Below are positions 1 through 6,155 of a stretch of DNA of 7,814 bases, piece after piece. The stretch spans positions 1 to 7,814 of the forward strand of contig CALLZQ010000508.1 in the NCBI GenBank assembly GCA_937858255.1, given 5' to 3'. The notes beneath the pieces were generated by a model that made no database searches, was not told the origin of the DNA, and was given only the letters and a program-made list of their open reading frames with translations. Origin of the DNA: an uncultured Tabrizicola sp. GTDB taxonomy: Bacteria; Pseudomonadota; Alphaproteobacteria; Rhodobacterales; Rhodobacteraceae. Both the position numbers and the translations under genes were made by a program. Numbering within the stretch: position 1 is the stretch's first letter; each line of letters starts with the position of its first letter.

Positions 1-89
1 CCTCGTGCCCAAAGGGGGCCCCCCCCGCCCCCCCGCCCCCCCCCCGCCCCGCCGCCCCCAGGGGGGACCCCCCCCGGCCCCCCCCCGCC
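1..89. other. C/G homopolymer low-complexity edge, probable assembly artefact
   Basis: This stretch is almost entirely runs of C, with two G runs, and stops abruptly where readable glyA codons begin at about position 90. It has no stop codon in the glyA frame, but what it encodes there is mostly proline, unlike any SHMT amino terminus. The pattern resembles poly-G read tails (seen here as poly-C) or a low-quality contig end rather than genomic DNA. I infer an artefact; I cannot exclude a real GC-extreme tract. Confidence 0.7.
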
Positions 90-1382
90 GATGCCCAGCA
101 CCGCGACAGCGGATTCTTCTCGCAAAGCCTTGCCGCGCGCGACCCCGAACTCTTCGGCGCCGTCACCCAGGAACTGGGCCGCCAGCGGCACGAGATCGAA
201 CTGATCGCGTCCGAGAACATCGTCTCCCGCGCGGTGATGGAGGCGCAGGGCTCGGTCCTGACCAACAAATACGCCGAAGGCTATCCGGGCAAGCGCTATT
301 ACGGCGGCTGCCAATATGTCGACATCGCCGAAAATCTGGCGATCGACCGCGCCTGCAAGCTGTTTGGTTGCAGCTTTGCCAATGTGCAGCCGAATTCCGG
401 CAGCCAGGCCAACCAGGGCGTGTTCAATGCCCTCTTGCAACCGGGCGACACCATTCTGGGGATGAGCCTTGATGCCGGCGGTCACCTCACCCATGGCGCG
501 GCGCCCAACCAGTCGGGCAAGTGGTTCAAGGCCGTGCAATACGGTGTGCGCAAGCCGGATCTGACGCTGAATTACGATCAGGTCGCCGCACTGGCTGCCG
601 AGCACAAGCCCAAGATGATCATCGCCGGCGGCTCGGCCATCCCGCGCATCATCGACTTTGCCCGCATGCGCGAAATCGCGGATTCGGTCGGGGCGATCCT
701 CCTCGTCGACATGGCCCACTTTGCGGGCCTCGTCGCGGCGGGCCTCTACCCCTCGCCCTTCCCGCACGCCCATGTCGCGACGACCACCACGCATAAAACC
801 CTGCGCGGCCCGCGTGGCGGCATGATCCTCACGAATGACGAGACCATCGCCAAAAAGGTCAATTCGGCGATCTTCCCGGGCATTCAGGGCGGCCCGCTGA
901 TGCATGTCATCGCCGCCAAGGCCGTGGCCTTTGGCGAGGCGCTGCGCCCCGAGTTCAAGACCTATCAGGCACAGGTCATCAAGAACGCGCAGGCCCTCGC
1001 GGATGAGCTGATGAAAGGCGGCCTCGACATCGTCACCGGCGGCACTGACAGCCACCTGATGCTGGTCGATCTGCGCCCCAAAGGGGTCAAGGGCAACGCC
1101 ACCGAAAAGGCGCTCGGCCGCGCCCATATCACCTGCAACAAGAACGGTATCCCCTTCGACACCGAAAAGCCCACGATCACCTCGGGCGTGCGCCTCGGCA
1201 CCCCCGCCGGCACCACCCGCGGCTTTGGTGAGGAAGAGTTCCGCCAGATCGCCCGCTGGATCACCGAAGTCGTCGATGGCCTTGCCGCCAATGGCGAAGA
1301 GGGCAACGGCGCCGTCGAGGACAAGGTAAAGGCCGAGGTCGAGGCGCTGTGCAAGCGCTTCCCGATCTACCCCGACCTCTGA
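90..1382 (+). CDS. glyA: Serine hydroxymethyltransferase, 5'-truncated
   Basis: This cytosolic, PLP-dependent enzyme interconverts serine plus tetrahydrofolate and glycine plus 5,10-methylene-THF, feeding one-carbon metabolism. About 430 residues are readable from codon 90, against a usual 415-435, so only a few N-terminal codons are missing. The SHMT amino-terminal block [10 protein letters not shown] lies near positions 102-131, and [19 protein letters not shown] follows. The PLP-lysine motif [14 protein letters not shown] places the Schiff-base Lys at 795-797. Later blocks such as [14 protein letters not shown] and [15 protein letters not shown] are intact. The GTG and ATG at 234 and 237 are internal, since conserved sequence continues in frame upstream, so the real start is at or before position 90. 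The upstream region is lost in C-rich sequence, so any promoter or riboswitch is not visible. An intrinsic terminator follows closely, suggesting glyA ends its transcript. The identification is firm; only the 5' end is uncertain. Confidence 0.97.
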   Translation, partial: DAQHRDSGFFSQSLAARDPELFGAVTQELGRQRHEIELIASENIVSRAVMEAQGSVLTNKYAEGYPGKRYYGGCQYVDIAENLAIDRACKLFGCSFANVQPNSGSQANQGVFNALLQPGDTILGMSLDAGGHLTHGAAPNQSGKWFKAVQYGVRKPDLTLNYDQVAALAAEHKPKMIIAGGSAIPRIIDFARMREIADSVGAILLVDMAHFAGLVAAGLYPSPFPHAHVATTTTHKTLRGPRGGMILTNDETIAKKVNSAIFPGIQGGPLMHVIAAKAVAFGEALRPEFKTYQAQVIKNAQALADELMKGGLDIVTGGTDSHLMLVDLRPKGVKGNATEKALGRAHITCNKNGIPFDTEKPTITSGVRLGTPAGTTRGFGEEEFRQIARWITEVVDGLAANGEEGNGAVEDKVKAEVEALCKRFPIYPDL

Positions 1383-1405
1383 TCAGGGCCAAATTCAGAC
1401 CGATG

Positions 1406-1432
1406 AAACAGCCCCCCTGAGGGGCTGTTTTT
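1406..1432 (+). terminator. Intrinsic terminator after glyA
   Basis: A perfect 10-bp stem (AAACAGCCCC at 1406-1415 with GGGGCTGTTT at 1421-1430) encloses a 5-base loop. The stem ends in a run of five T at 1428-1432. It begins 24 bases after the glyA stop, a typical Rho-independent position, and separates glyA from the exporter gene that follows. Confidence 0.9.
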
Positions 1433-1520
1433 CTGTGCGCCGCAGGGATGCGCAGGAACCGGGTCGCGTCTCTGTCGCAGCGCAGGCAGGATCAGGGTCC
1501 AAGAAAAGGGGGGCCCTGCC

Positions 1521-2105
1521 ATGCCCGAAATTCTGCTGCCTCTCATCGCGTTTCTGTTCCCGCTCGCCTATAGCCCGGGGCCGGGAAACCTGTTCTTTGC
1601 GGCCAACGGCGCGCGCTTTGGCCTGCGCGCGACCCTTCCGGCGAACCTTGGCTATCATCTGGCAACTTTCGCCGTCACCCTCGCCATCGGCCTTGGCTTT
1701 GCCGTGCTGGGTGAGGGCATGCCCGGGCTGTTGATGGCCATGAAATGGGCAGGTTCAGCCTATGTGCTCTATCTGGCGTGGACTTTTCTGCGCGCGGCGG
1801 ATGCCGGCACCGGGCCAGAGGCCCGCCCCGCCAGCTTTGGCACCGGGGTGATCCTGCTGGTCCTCAACCCCAAGGCCTATCTGATCATCGCGCTGATGTT
1901 CACTCAGTTTCTGACCCTTGATCGCACGGGGCAGTTCCAGACCATTTTCTGGATCGCGAGCATTTTTACCGTCAACAACCTGCTGGCCTTTCTGGTTTGG
2001 ACCATGGCGGGCGACCGCCTCGCCGCGCGGCTGCGGCAGGGTGGGCAGGCCCGGCGCCTCAACCTGATCTTTGCGGCAACACTGTCGCCGTGGCACTATG
2101 GATGA
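1521..2105 (+). CDS. LysE/RhtB-family amino-acid exporter, 3' end probably frameshifted
   Basis: This inner-membrane protein belongs to the LysE superfamily, whose members export lysine, threonine, homoserine and related compounds using the proton gradient. The family signature SPGPGN is at residues 18-23 and LNPKAY at 115-120. Hydrophobic helices lie near residues 2-17, 45-63, 70-90, 110-130 and 141-162. The start is ATG 1521, with a purine-rich AAAAGGGGGG (1505-1514) just upstream. As read, the 194-residue protein ends in the polar SPWHYG. Adding one base just before position 2085 would instead give the hydrophobic ending VAVALWMIIA and a stop at 2114-2116, which is the normal sixth helix of this family. 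I infer a one-base deletion, real or from sequencing. Proximity to glyA hints at a substrate related to serine, threonine or glycine, but this is weak. The substrate cannot be told from sequence. Confidence 0.88.
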   Translation: MPEILLPLIAFLFPLAYSPGPGNLFFAANGARFGLRATLPANLGYHLATFAVTLAIGLGFAVLGEGMPGLLMAMKWAGSAYVLYLAWTFLRAADAGTGPEARPASFGTGVILLVLNPKAYLIIALMFTQFLTLDRTGQFQTIFWIASIFTVNNLLAFLVWTMAGDRLAARLRQGGQARRLNLIFAATLSPWHYG

Positions 2106-2218
2106 TCATCGCCTGAGGCCAGACCGGACGGAGGGGGGCGGGTGACCCACGCCTCTGGCCAATCCTTAACGAAGGCTGAATTCCTGCGGCTAACCATTTG
2201 ATTCTATTGCCAGCAGAA

Positions 2219-2247
2219 AGCGTCCCCGACGGGGACGCTCGGGTTTT
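2219..2247 (+). terminator. Intrinsic terminator after the LysE-type gene
   Basis: A perfect 9-bp stem (AGCGTCCCC 2219-2227 with GGGGACGCT 2231-2239) has a 3-base loop and is followed by CGGG and four T at 2244-2247. It lies about 100 bases past the exporter stop. It insulates the exporter from the promoter of the DUF817 gene. Confidence 0.75.
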
Positions 2248-2254
2248 CCTGACA

Positions 2255-2283
2255 TTGACCGCCGCTTTTGCGGCCCCTAGCTT
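2255..2283 (+). promoter_or_regulatory. Candidate sigma-70 promoter for the DUF817 gene
   Basis: TTGACC (2255-2260) and TAGCTT (2278-2283) are separated by 17 bases. The -35 matches consensus at five of six positions and the -10 at three, including the leading TA. Transcription would start near 2290, giving a leader of about 20 bases before ATG 2311. It sits directly after a terminator, where a new promoter is needed. The spacer contains a short inverted repeat, GCCGC-TTTT-GCGGC (2261-2274), which may be a binding site or chance. Confidence 0.45.
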
Positions 2284-2310
2284 GGCCGGGACCTGAGCTG
2301 AAAGACCCCG

Positions 2311-3204
2311 ATGAAATTCCCCCTCCGCACCACCCCCAGCCTTGAACGCCGCCTTGGTGACTGGGCACGCGCGCGCCTGCCGCATCTGGTCGCCGAGGCG
2401 GGAATGTTCATCCTGAAACAGGGCTGGGCGAGCCTGTTTGGCGGCCTCCTCCTGATCGCGATCATCGGGACCAAGCTGGTCTGGAACCCGGACTGGCCGC
2501 TGCATCGATACGACGCCCTGTTCCTCTTTGCCGTGGCGACGCAGATCCTTTTCCTGCGGTTTCGGCTGGAAACATGGGAAGAGGCGCGGGTGATCGTTCT
2601 CTTTCACCTGACCGGCACCGCGATGGAGTGGTTCAAGGTCGCCGCCGGCAGTTGGGCCTACCCCGAGCCGGGGATCTTCAAGCTGATGGAGGTGCCACTG
2701 TTTTCCGGCTTCATGTATGCCGCTGTTGGCAGCTATATTGCCCGGGTGATCCGCATCTTTGACATGCGCTTTGCCCCCTACCCGCCGTTCTGGATGACCA
2801 TGGTGCTGGCCGGGGCGATCTATGTGAATTTCTTCACCCACCACTTCCTGCCCGACATCCGGCTGGCCCTCTTTGCCGCCACTGCGATCCTTTTCGCCCG
2901 CACGCGGGTCTGGTTCCGCATCTCGTCGCATCAGGCCGCGCGGGACTGGTGGATGCCGCTGCCCGTCGCGGCCTTTCTGGCCTCGCTGGCGCTTTGGGTG
3001 GCCGAGAATATCGGCACCGCGACCGGAACATGGCTTTACAGCGGGCAGTTGCCCGGACAGGCGGTCAGCCTGGGCAAGCTGGGGTCGTGGTACTTGCTGC
3101 TGTTCGTGGCCTTTGCGACCGTAACCCTGGTCAGCCGGCAGGCGCTTTATACCGCGCCCCTGCCCGGCGGGCGGGTCAGAGCGCGCCCTGACTGCGCTGG
3201 ATGA
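2311..3204 (+). CDS. DUF817 family multi-pass membrane protein (YoaT-like)
   Basis: This 297-residue integral membrane protein is recognised as DUF817, the family of Bacillus subtilis YoaT, whose function I do not know of. Roughly seven or eight hydrophobic segments run from residue 41 to 275. Conserved-looking blocks are ETWEEARVIVLFHL (87-100), GSWAYPEPG (113-121), VPLFSGFMYAAVGSYI (128-143), FFTHH (174-178) and WVAENIGT (229-236). The many Trp, His and Glu residues next to the membrane segments could line a site, but that is speculation. The start is ATG 2311 with only a weak purine stretch upstream (CTGAAAG). The last 15 or so residues, after the final helix, are polar and probably a variable tail. 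The 3' end overlaps the converging gene on the other strand by 29 bases, so the pair shares no terminator. Confidence 0.85.
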   Translation: MKFPLRTTPSLERRLGDWARARLPHLVAEAGMFILKQGWASLFGGLLLIAIIGTKLVWNPDWPLHRYDALFLFAVATQILFLRFRLETWEEARVIVLFHLTGTAMEWFKVAAGSWAYPEPGIFKLMEVPLFSGFMYAAVGSYIARVIRIFDMRFAPYPPFWMTMVLAGAIYVNFFTHHFLPDIRLALFAATAILFARTRVWFRISSHQAARDWWMPLPVAAFLASLALWVAENIGTATGTWLYSGQLPGQAVSLGKLGSWYLLLFVAFATVTLVSRQALYTAPLPGGRVRARPDCAG

Positions 3205-3547
3205 ACAGCCAGACCAGCCCGGCCAGCAACAATCCCAACGCCACGGTGGCCGCCACACCGATCAGCAAATTGCCAAGCCCGCCGCGCGCCGTCACTGATG
3301 ACAGGTGGTGCAGGCAGATGTCGTAATTGGCCGAGACCTGCTCCATATCAATCTGCACCAGCAGTTTGGGGTTACGCGCCCGCTCTGCCGCATCGGCCAG
3401 TTCCTGTGCCGCCTGCCGCACCTTACGCGGCAACAGCCGCCCGCCCTTGCGCAGCTTGCGCGCCAGATCGCCCCCCCGGATACGCAGACGCTGCTCCATC
3501 AAGGCCGCGATCCGGTCGGCCATCTGCTGAATTGTCACTGCGCTCAT
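3176..3547 (-). CDS. Hypothetical protein with one C-terminal membrane helix
   Basis: I do not recognise a named family. The reading frame is open further upstream, but ATG 3547 is the best start: it has AGGTGAGC just before it and begins a sensible protein of 123 residues, MSAVTIQQMADRIAALM. Residues 5-60 are charged and rich in Arg, Lys, Ala and Leu, likely helical. Residues 60-85 include a YDICLHHL segment. Residues 91-117 form a single strong transmembrane helix followed by a short tail. The expected topology is a soluble N-terminal domain anchored at the inner membrane (tail-anchored style). It converges on the DUF817 gene with overlapping 3' ends, and its 5' end faces the hydrolase gene across a 92-base gap. 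I found no convincing promoter. Codon use matches the neighbours. Confidence 0.75.
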   Translation of the reverse strand: MSAVTIQQMADRIAALMEQRLRIRGGDLARKLRKGGRLLPRKVRQAAQELADAAERARNPKLLVQIDMEQVSANYDICLHHLSSVTARGGLGNLLIGVAATVALGLLLAGLVWLFIQRSQGAL

Positions 3548-3603
3548 CTGCTCACCTGCCTTTGACGTATAGGTAAACCCCTGCCCCGAGACGCTCAACC
3601 CGT

Positions 3604-3632
3604 CTGGCACAAGGCGGGTAAAAGCGTTAGAT
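3604..3632 (+). promoter_or_regulatory. Weak candidate promoter for the hydrolase gene
   Basis: CTGGCA (3604-3609) and TTAGAT (3627-3632) are 17 bases apart and match consensus at four and three positions. If used, transcription would begin at or within a base or two of ATG 3640, giving a leaderless message. That would fit the absence of a properly spaced Shine-Dalgarno sequence. This is inference from weak matches. Confidence 0.25.
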
Positions 3633-3639
3633 CGGTGGC

Positions 3640-4410
3640 ATGCTTGCCACGATCCACCATCCCGCCACGGCCACCAACGGGGCACCGCCCCTTGTCATCG
3701 TGCATGGGCTTTACGGCTCGGCCCGCAACTGGGGGGTCATTGCCCGCCGCCTGTCGGACGGGCGCGAGGTCTATGCCGTGGATCAGCGCAACCACGGGCA
3801 AAGCCCCCGCGACCCGGTGCATGATTACCCCGCCATGGCCGCCGATCTGGCCGAGGTGATCGGGCAAATCGGCGGGCCGGTTGACCTGTTGGGGCATTCG
3901 ATGGGCGGCAAGGCCGCGATGCAACTGGCGCTGACCCGGCCCGAGCTGATCCGGCGGCTGATCGTTGCCGATATTGCGCCGGTTGCCTATGACCACGACC
4001 AGACGCGCCATGTCCATGCGATGCGCAGTATTGATCTGTCGCAGATCACCAACCGGGCCGAGGCGGATGCAGCCCTGGCCGCCCGCGTGGACGATCCCGC
4101 GCTGCGGGCCTTTTTCTTGCAATCGCTGGATTTTCGCACCAAGCCGCCGGAATGGCGGCTGAACCTTGATGTGCTTGAGGCCGAGATGCCCAAGATTGTC
4201 GGCTGGCCGGGAACCGAGGGGCAGTTTCCCGGGCCGGTGTTGTTCCTGACCGGTGCCGACAGCACCTATGTCCGCCCCGAATATCGCGACACGATCCGCG
4301 CACTGTTCCCAGCGGCCCGTTTTGCGAAAATCCCCGGCGCGGGCCATTGGCTGCATGCAGAAAAACCGCGTGAGTTCGAGGAAACCGTGCGCGTCTTTCT
4401 GAACGCCTGA
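3640..4410 (+). CDS. Alpha/beta hydrolase, YbfF/ABHD11-type esterase
   Basis: This 256-residue cytosolic alpha/beta-fold hydrolase resembles the acyl-CoA/palmitoyl ester esterase group (E. coli YbfF, mammalian ABHD11). The oxyanion-hole motif HGLYGSARNW is at residues 22-31. The strand-turn VDQRNHGQSP (47-56) is typical of this subgroup. The nucleophile elbow GHSMGG has Ser87. The acid is probably Asp207 in TGADSTYV, and the catalytic His is His236 in GAGHWLHAEKP. Length and triad are normal, so it should be active. The start is fixed tightly: an in-frame TAG at 3628-3630 precedes ATG 3640. The only SD-like bases (GGTGG, 3634-3638) sit one base from the ATG, too close to work normally. It is monocistronic between a divergent and a convergent gene. 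The physiological substrate cannot be deduced. Confidence 0.9.
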   Translation: MLATIHHPATATNGAPPLVIVHGLYGSARNWGVIARRLSDGREVYAVDQRNHGQSPRDPVHDYPAMAADLAEVIGQIGGPVDLLGHSMGGKAAMQLALTRPELIRRLIVADIAPVAYDHDQTRHVHAMRSIDLSQITNRAEADAALAARVDDPALRAFFLQSLDFRTKPPEWRLNLDVLEAEMPKIVGWPGTEGQFPGPVLFLTGADSTYVRPEYRDTIRALFPAARFAKIPGAGHWLHAEKPREFEETVRVFLNA

Positions 4411-4418
4411 ACGCGGGC

Positions 4419-4438
4419 GCCCCGCCCTGCGGCGGGGC
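4419..4438. terminator. GC hairpin between converging genes
   Basis: A perfect 8-bp stem (GCCCCGCC 4419-4426 with GGCGGGGC 4431-4438) with a 4-base loop lies between the stop of the hydrolase (4410) and the stop of the cytochrome b561 gene (4447). Neither side has a T tract, so it is more likely a shared, weak or Rho-assisted 3' end hairpin than a classic terminator. Confidence 0.45.
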
Positions 4439-4446
4439 TGTCGGGC

Positions 4447-4935
4447 TCAATCCGCCGCGCGCTTCATCCGCAGCATCAGCCCGTCCTTCAGCCAGAACTG
4501 ATGCCAGAGCGCGCCCAGAACATGCAGCGCCACCAAGAGCAAGAGCAACGGCTTCATCACCTCATGCGCCTCGCCCGCGGCCTCGACCCCGCCGAACCAT
4601 GCCACGGCCCCCGACAACGGCATCAGAACCATCAGCCCGTAAAGACCCAGATGCACCACATGCGCCGCCAGCTTTTGCATGGCATTGGTCTCGACCACCG
4701 GCGGCACCCCACGCCGCGCCCGCAGCACCAGACGCCAGATCACAAAACCCAGAATGGCAAGGCCGCCAAAGACATGCAGCGCGGTCACAGGATCAAAAGC
4801 GGCGGCGCCCCCCCTGAGGATCACCTCCCAAGCCTCGGCAATCGGCTCGTGCAACACGAACTGCAACACAATCAGAACCGCCACCCCCCAGTGCAGGGCA
4901 ATCTGGGTGCGGGAATAGCCTTTGGGGCTGGGCAT
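4447..4935 (-). CDS. Cytochrome b561 family di-haem membrane protein
   Basis: This 162-residue inner-membrane b-type cytochrome belongs to the bacterial b561 (CybB) family, which passes electrons between the quinone pool and other carriers. Four helices lie near residues 10-28, 50-71, 90-112 and 128-147. His15 (IALHW), His54 (ALHVFGG), His138 and His145 (VALHVLGALWHQFW) are the candidate haem ligands; His92 and His95 add further histidines in helix 3. The family ending WHxFxxKDGxMxRM is present. The start chosen is ATG 4935, preceded by GGAGAGGAGAGG. An upstream in-frame ATG at 4998 would add 21 polar residues, overlaps the preceding gene's stop and lacks this RBS. The gene follows a small membrane protein gene by 59 bases with no terminator between, so both are probably transcribed from the promoter carrying the FNR-type box at 5242-5255. 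The electron partner is unknown. Confidence 0.9.
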   Translation of the reverse strand: MPSPKGYSRTQIALHWGVAVLIVLQFVLHEPIAEAWEVILRGGAAAFDPVTALHVFGGLAILGFVIWRLVLRARRGVPPVVETNAMQKLAAHVVHLGLYGLMVLMPLSGAVAWFGGVEAAGEAHEVMKPLLLLLVALHVLGALWHQFWLKDGLMLRMKRAAD

Positions 4936-4994
4936 GGTCCTCTCCTCTCCGGTTGTTCCGGGCTTTAACGCCTCGGCGCCGCTTTTCCGTCGCG

Positions 4995-5171
4995 TCAAGC
5001 GATCTGACGGGCCACGAACCAGCTTACCGGGATGGCCGCGACAAAGCCAATCGCCGCCGCACCAAGGATCGGGCGCAGGGTATCAAGGCCCATGGTCAGG
5101 GCAACGACGATTGCCGCCCCCATGAGCGATGTCGAAATGATCGAGAACAAAACCATCATCAGCCGGGTCAT
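4995..5171 (-). CDS. Small two-helix membrane protein (often mislabelled CTP synthetase)
   Basis: This 58-residue protein begins MTRLMMVLFSIISTSLMGAA and ends WFVARQIA. Two hydrophobic helices (about residues 4-27 and 34-54) are joined by a short GLDTLRP turn, giving a helical hairpin in the inner membrane. ATG 5171 has a near-ideal RBS, GGAGG, six bases upstream. I recall short proteins like this in Rhodobacterales carrying the label CTP synthetase; that label cannot be right, as real CTP synthase is over 500 residues and soluble. The function is unknown. The gene lies 59 bases upstream of the cytochrome b561 gene on the same strand and about 70 bases downstream of a perfect FNR-type palindrome. 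A role near the respiratory chain, with b561, is a reasonable guess but not shown. Coding is supported by RBS, hydrophobic pattern and position. Confidence 0.85.
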   Translation of the reverse strand: MTRLMMVLFSIISTSLMGAAIVVALTMGLDTLRPILGAAAIGFVAAIPVSWFVARQIA

Positions 5172-5241
5172 TCGGGCCTCCGCTTATACGAGGTGAATCG
5201 CGTTTCGAACTCGGATCTTGCATATGGGTTTTGGCGTCGCC

Positions 5242-5255
5242 TTGATCCGCATCAA
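5242..5255 (-). promoter_or_regulatory. FNR/FnrL-type binding site
   Basis: TTGATCCGCATCAA is a perfect palindrome matching the FNR/FnrL consensus TTGAT-N4-ATCAA. On the - strand it lies 70 bases upstream of the ATG of the small membrane protein gene. A -10-like CAAGAT (- strand, 5220-5215) lies 21 bases downstream of the box, which is close to class II spacing (box centre near -41.5) and suggests activation under low oxygen, with transcription starting near 5208. In Rhodobacteraceae, FnrL is the expected regulator; Dnr/NnrR-type proteins recognise similar sites, so the exact regulator is uncertain. Confidence 0.75.
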
Positions 5256-5280
5256 ACGCATGCGAAAAATCGAATGCGTT
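5255..5280 (-). terminator. Hairpin at the tonB stop, possible weak terminator
   Basis: AACGCAT (5255-5261) and ATGCGTT (5274-5280) form a perfect 7-bp inverted repeat around a 12-base loop that itself contains CGA-AAAA-TCG-like pairing. On the - strand it starts at the last base of the tonB stop codon. No T run follows, so termination would be weak. It touches the FNR box by one base. Confidence 0.35.
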
Positions 5281-6155
5281 CAGCGCGAAAAACTCATCGG
5301 CAGGGTAAAGCTGTAGCTGCCCTCGCCCAGCCCCTTGGGCGCGGCAGGAAAGCGACCGGCGGCCTTGACCGCCTTGACCGCCGCCTGATCCAGCGCCGCA
5401 TTGCCCGAAGACCGAGCCACGGCCACGCCGATCAACTGACCGGCGCGATTGACTGTCAGGCGCACCGTCACCTTGCCCGCAGCCCCCTTGGCCGCGCGGG
5501 GATAGGCCTTCTTGCGCTCGATCCGGGCGCGGATTTCGGCGCCCCAGCCGGATTTGAGGCTGTTGAGTTGCGACTTGGACAAAGTCGCGGCCTTGGCCGT
5601 GCCGCCATTGCCTGCGGCGGCGCCCTTGCCCTTGCCCGCCGCCTTTTGCGCAGGCTGGGCCGGGGGCGTCGCCTTGGCGGGCTTTGCGGGTTTGGGCGGC
5701 GGGTCGGCTTTGGGCCGGGTCTTTGAGGGCTGAGGGGCCGGATCGGGCCTTGGCTGCGGGCGGGGTTCTGGCACAGCCGCGACCACCGGCGGTGCCTCAG
5801 GGACGGGCGGGGGCGGCGCGGTCACCGGCGGCGCCTCGGGCGCGGCGGGTCGCGCGATGGCCGGCGCCGGCGCCGCGCGTGGCGCAGGCTCTGACAAGGC
5901 CGACACTTGCGGCAGATCGGGCGGCACGACCTGCGGGGTGAGGTCCACGGGCGGCGCCTCGGCCACCTCGGGCGGCGCGTCCCAACTCTCGATCAGCGCC
6001 GACAGGCTGGCATCCGCCGGCTCAAGGCTGATCAGCGCCTCTCCCCCCGCGCCCGAAGCGACAGCCCCCGCCGGCCCGGTATCGAGCGAAAAGAGCGCCA
6101 GATGCGCACCGAGGGCCAGCCCCAGCGCCGCAAGAGCCTGAAGCCGCCCGCTCAT
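5280..6155 (-). CDS. tonB: Energy transducer TonB
   Basis: TonB spans the periplasm and passes energy from the ExbB-ExbD motor to outer-membrane receptors for iron complexes, haem, vitamin B12 and similar cargo. The 291-residue protein has a single N-terminal helix (about 5-24). It has a long Pro/Ala/Lys-rich linker (about 60-180), with PEPRPQPRPDPAPQP-like repeats, that can cross the periplasm. The C-terminal TonB domain (about 199-291) has YPRAA, GKVTVRLTVNRAGQL, VARSSGNAALDQAAV and FPAAPKG blocks. The membrane-helix His that is essential in E. coli is present (His18), but the Ser of the SxxxH motif is Ala14 here. The start ATG 6155 overlaps the exbD stop as ATGA, implying coupled translation; the frame is open upstream only as read-through. 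It is last in the operon. No TonB-dependent receptor lies nearby, so its cargo is not indicated. Confidence 0.93.
   Translation of the reverse strand: MSGRLQALAALGLALGAHLALFSLDTGPAGAVASGAGGEALISLEPADASLSALIESWDAPPEVAEAPPVDLTPQVVPPDLPQVSALSEPAPRAAPAPAIARPAAPEAPPVTAPPPPVPEAPPVVAAVPEPRPQPRPDPAPQPSKTRPKADPPPKPAKPAKATPPAQPAQKAAGKGKGAAAGNGGTAKAATLSKSQLNSLKSGWGAEIRARIERKKAYPRAAKGAAGKVTVRLTVNRAGQLIGVAVARSSGNAALDQAAVKAVKAAGRFPAAPKGLGEGSYSFTLPMSFSR

Noticed and set aside
5..472. 155-residue + strand frame beginning in the C-rich edge
   Set aside because: It is Pro/Arg-rich, out of frame with the SHMT coding sequence and starts in probable artefact sequence.
1383..1520. Possible regulatory RNA between glyA and the exporter
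   Set aside because: Apart from the terminator hairpin and the RBS, no further stem or conserved riboswitch element could be recognised.
2059..3258. 399-residue open frame on the - strand opposite the DUF817 gene
   Set aside because: It is antisense to a clear membrane protein gene, has an Arg/Gly/Gln-rich composition typical of a GC-rich shadow frame, and has no recognisable domain.
3595..4356. 253-residue open frame on the - strand opposite the hydrolase
   Set aside because: The + strand carries a complete catalytic triad; the antisense frame shows no domain or RBS.
4953..5726. 257-residue open frame on the + strand
   Set aside because: It runs antisense across the small membrane protein gene, the FNR-type box and the TonB C-terminal domain, with Arg/His/Gly-rich shadow composition.
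5620..5980. Repetitive-looking GC-rich stretch as a possible DNA repeat array
   Set aside because: It encodes the Pro/Ala/Lys linker of TonB; the repetition follows from amino-acid composition and has no fixed repeat unit.
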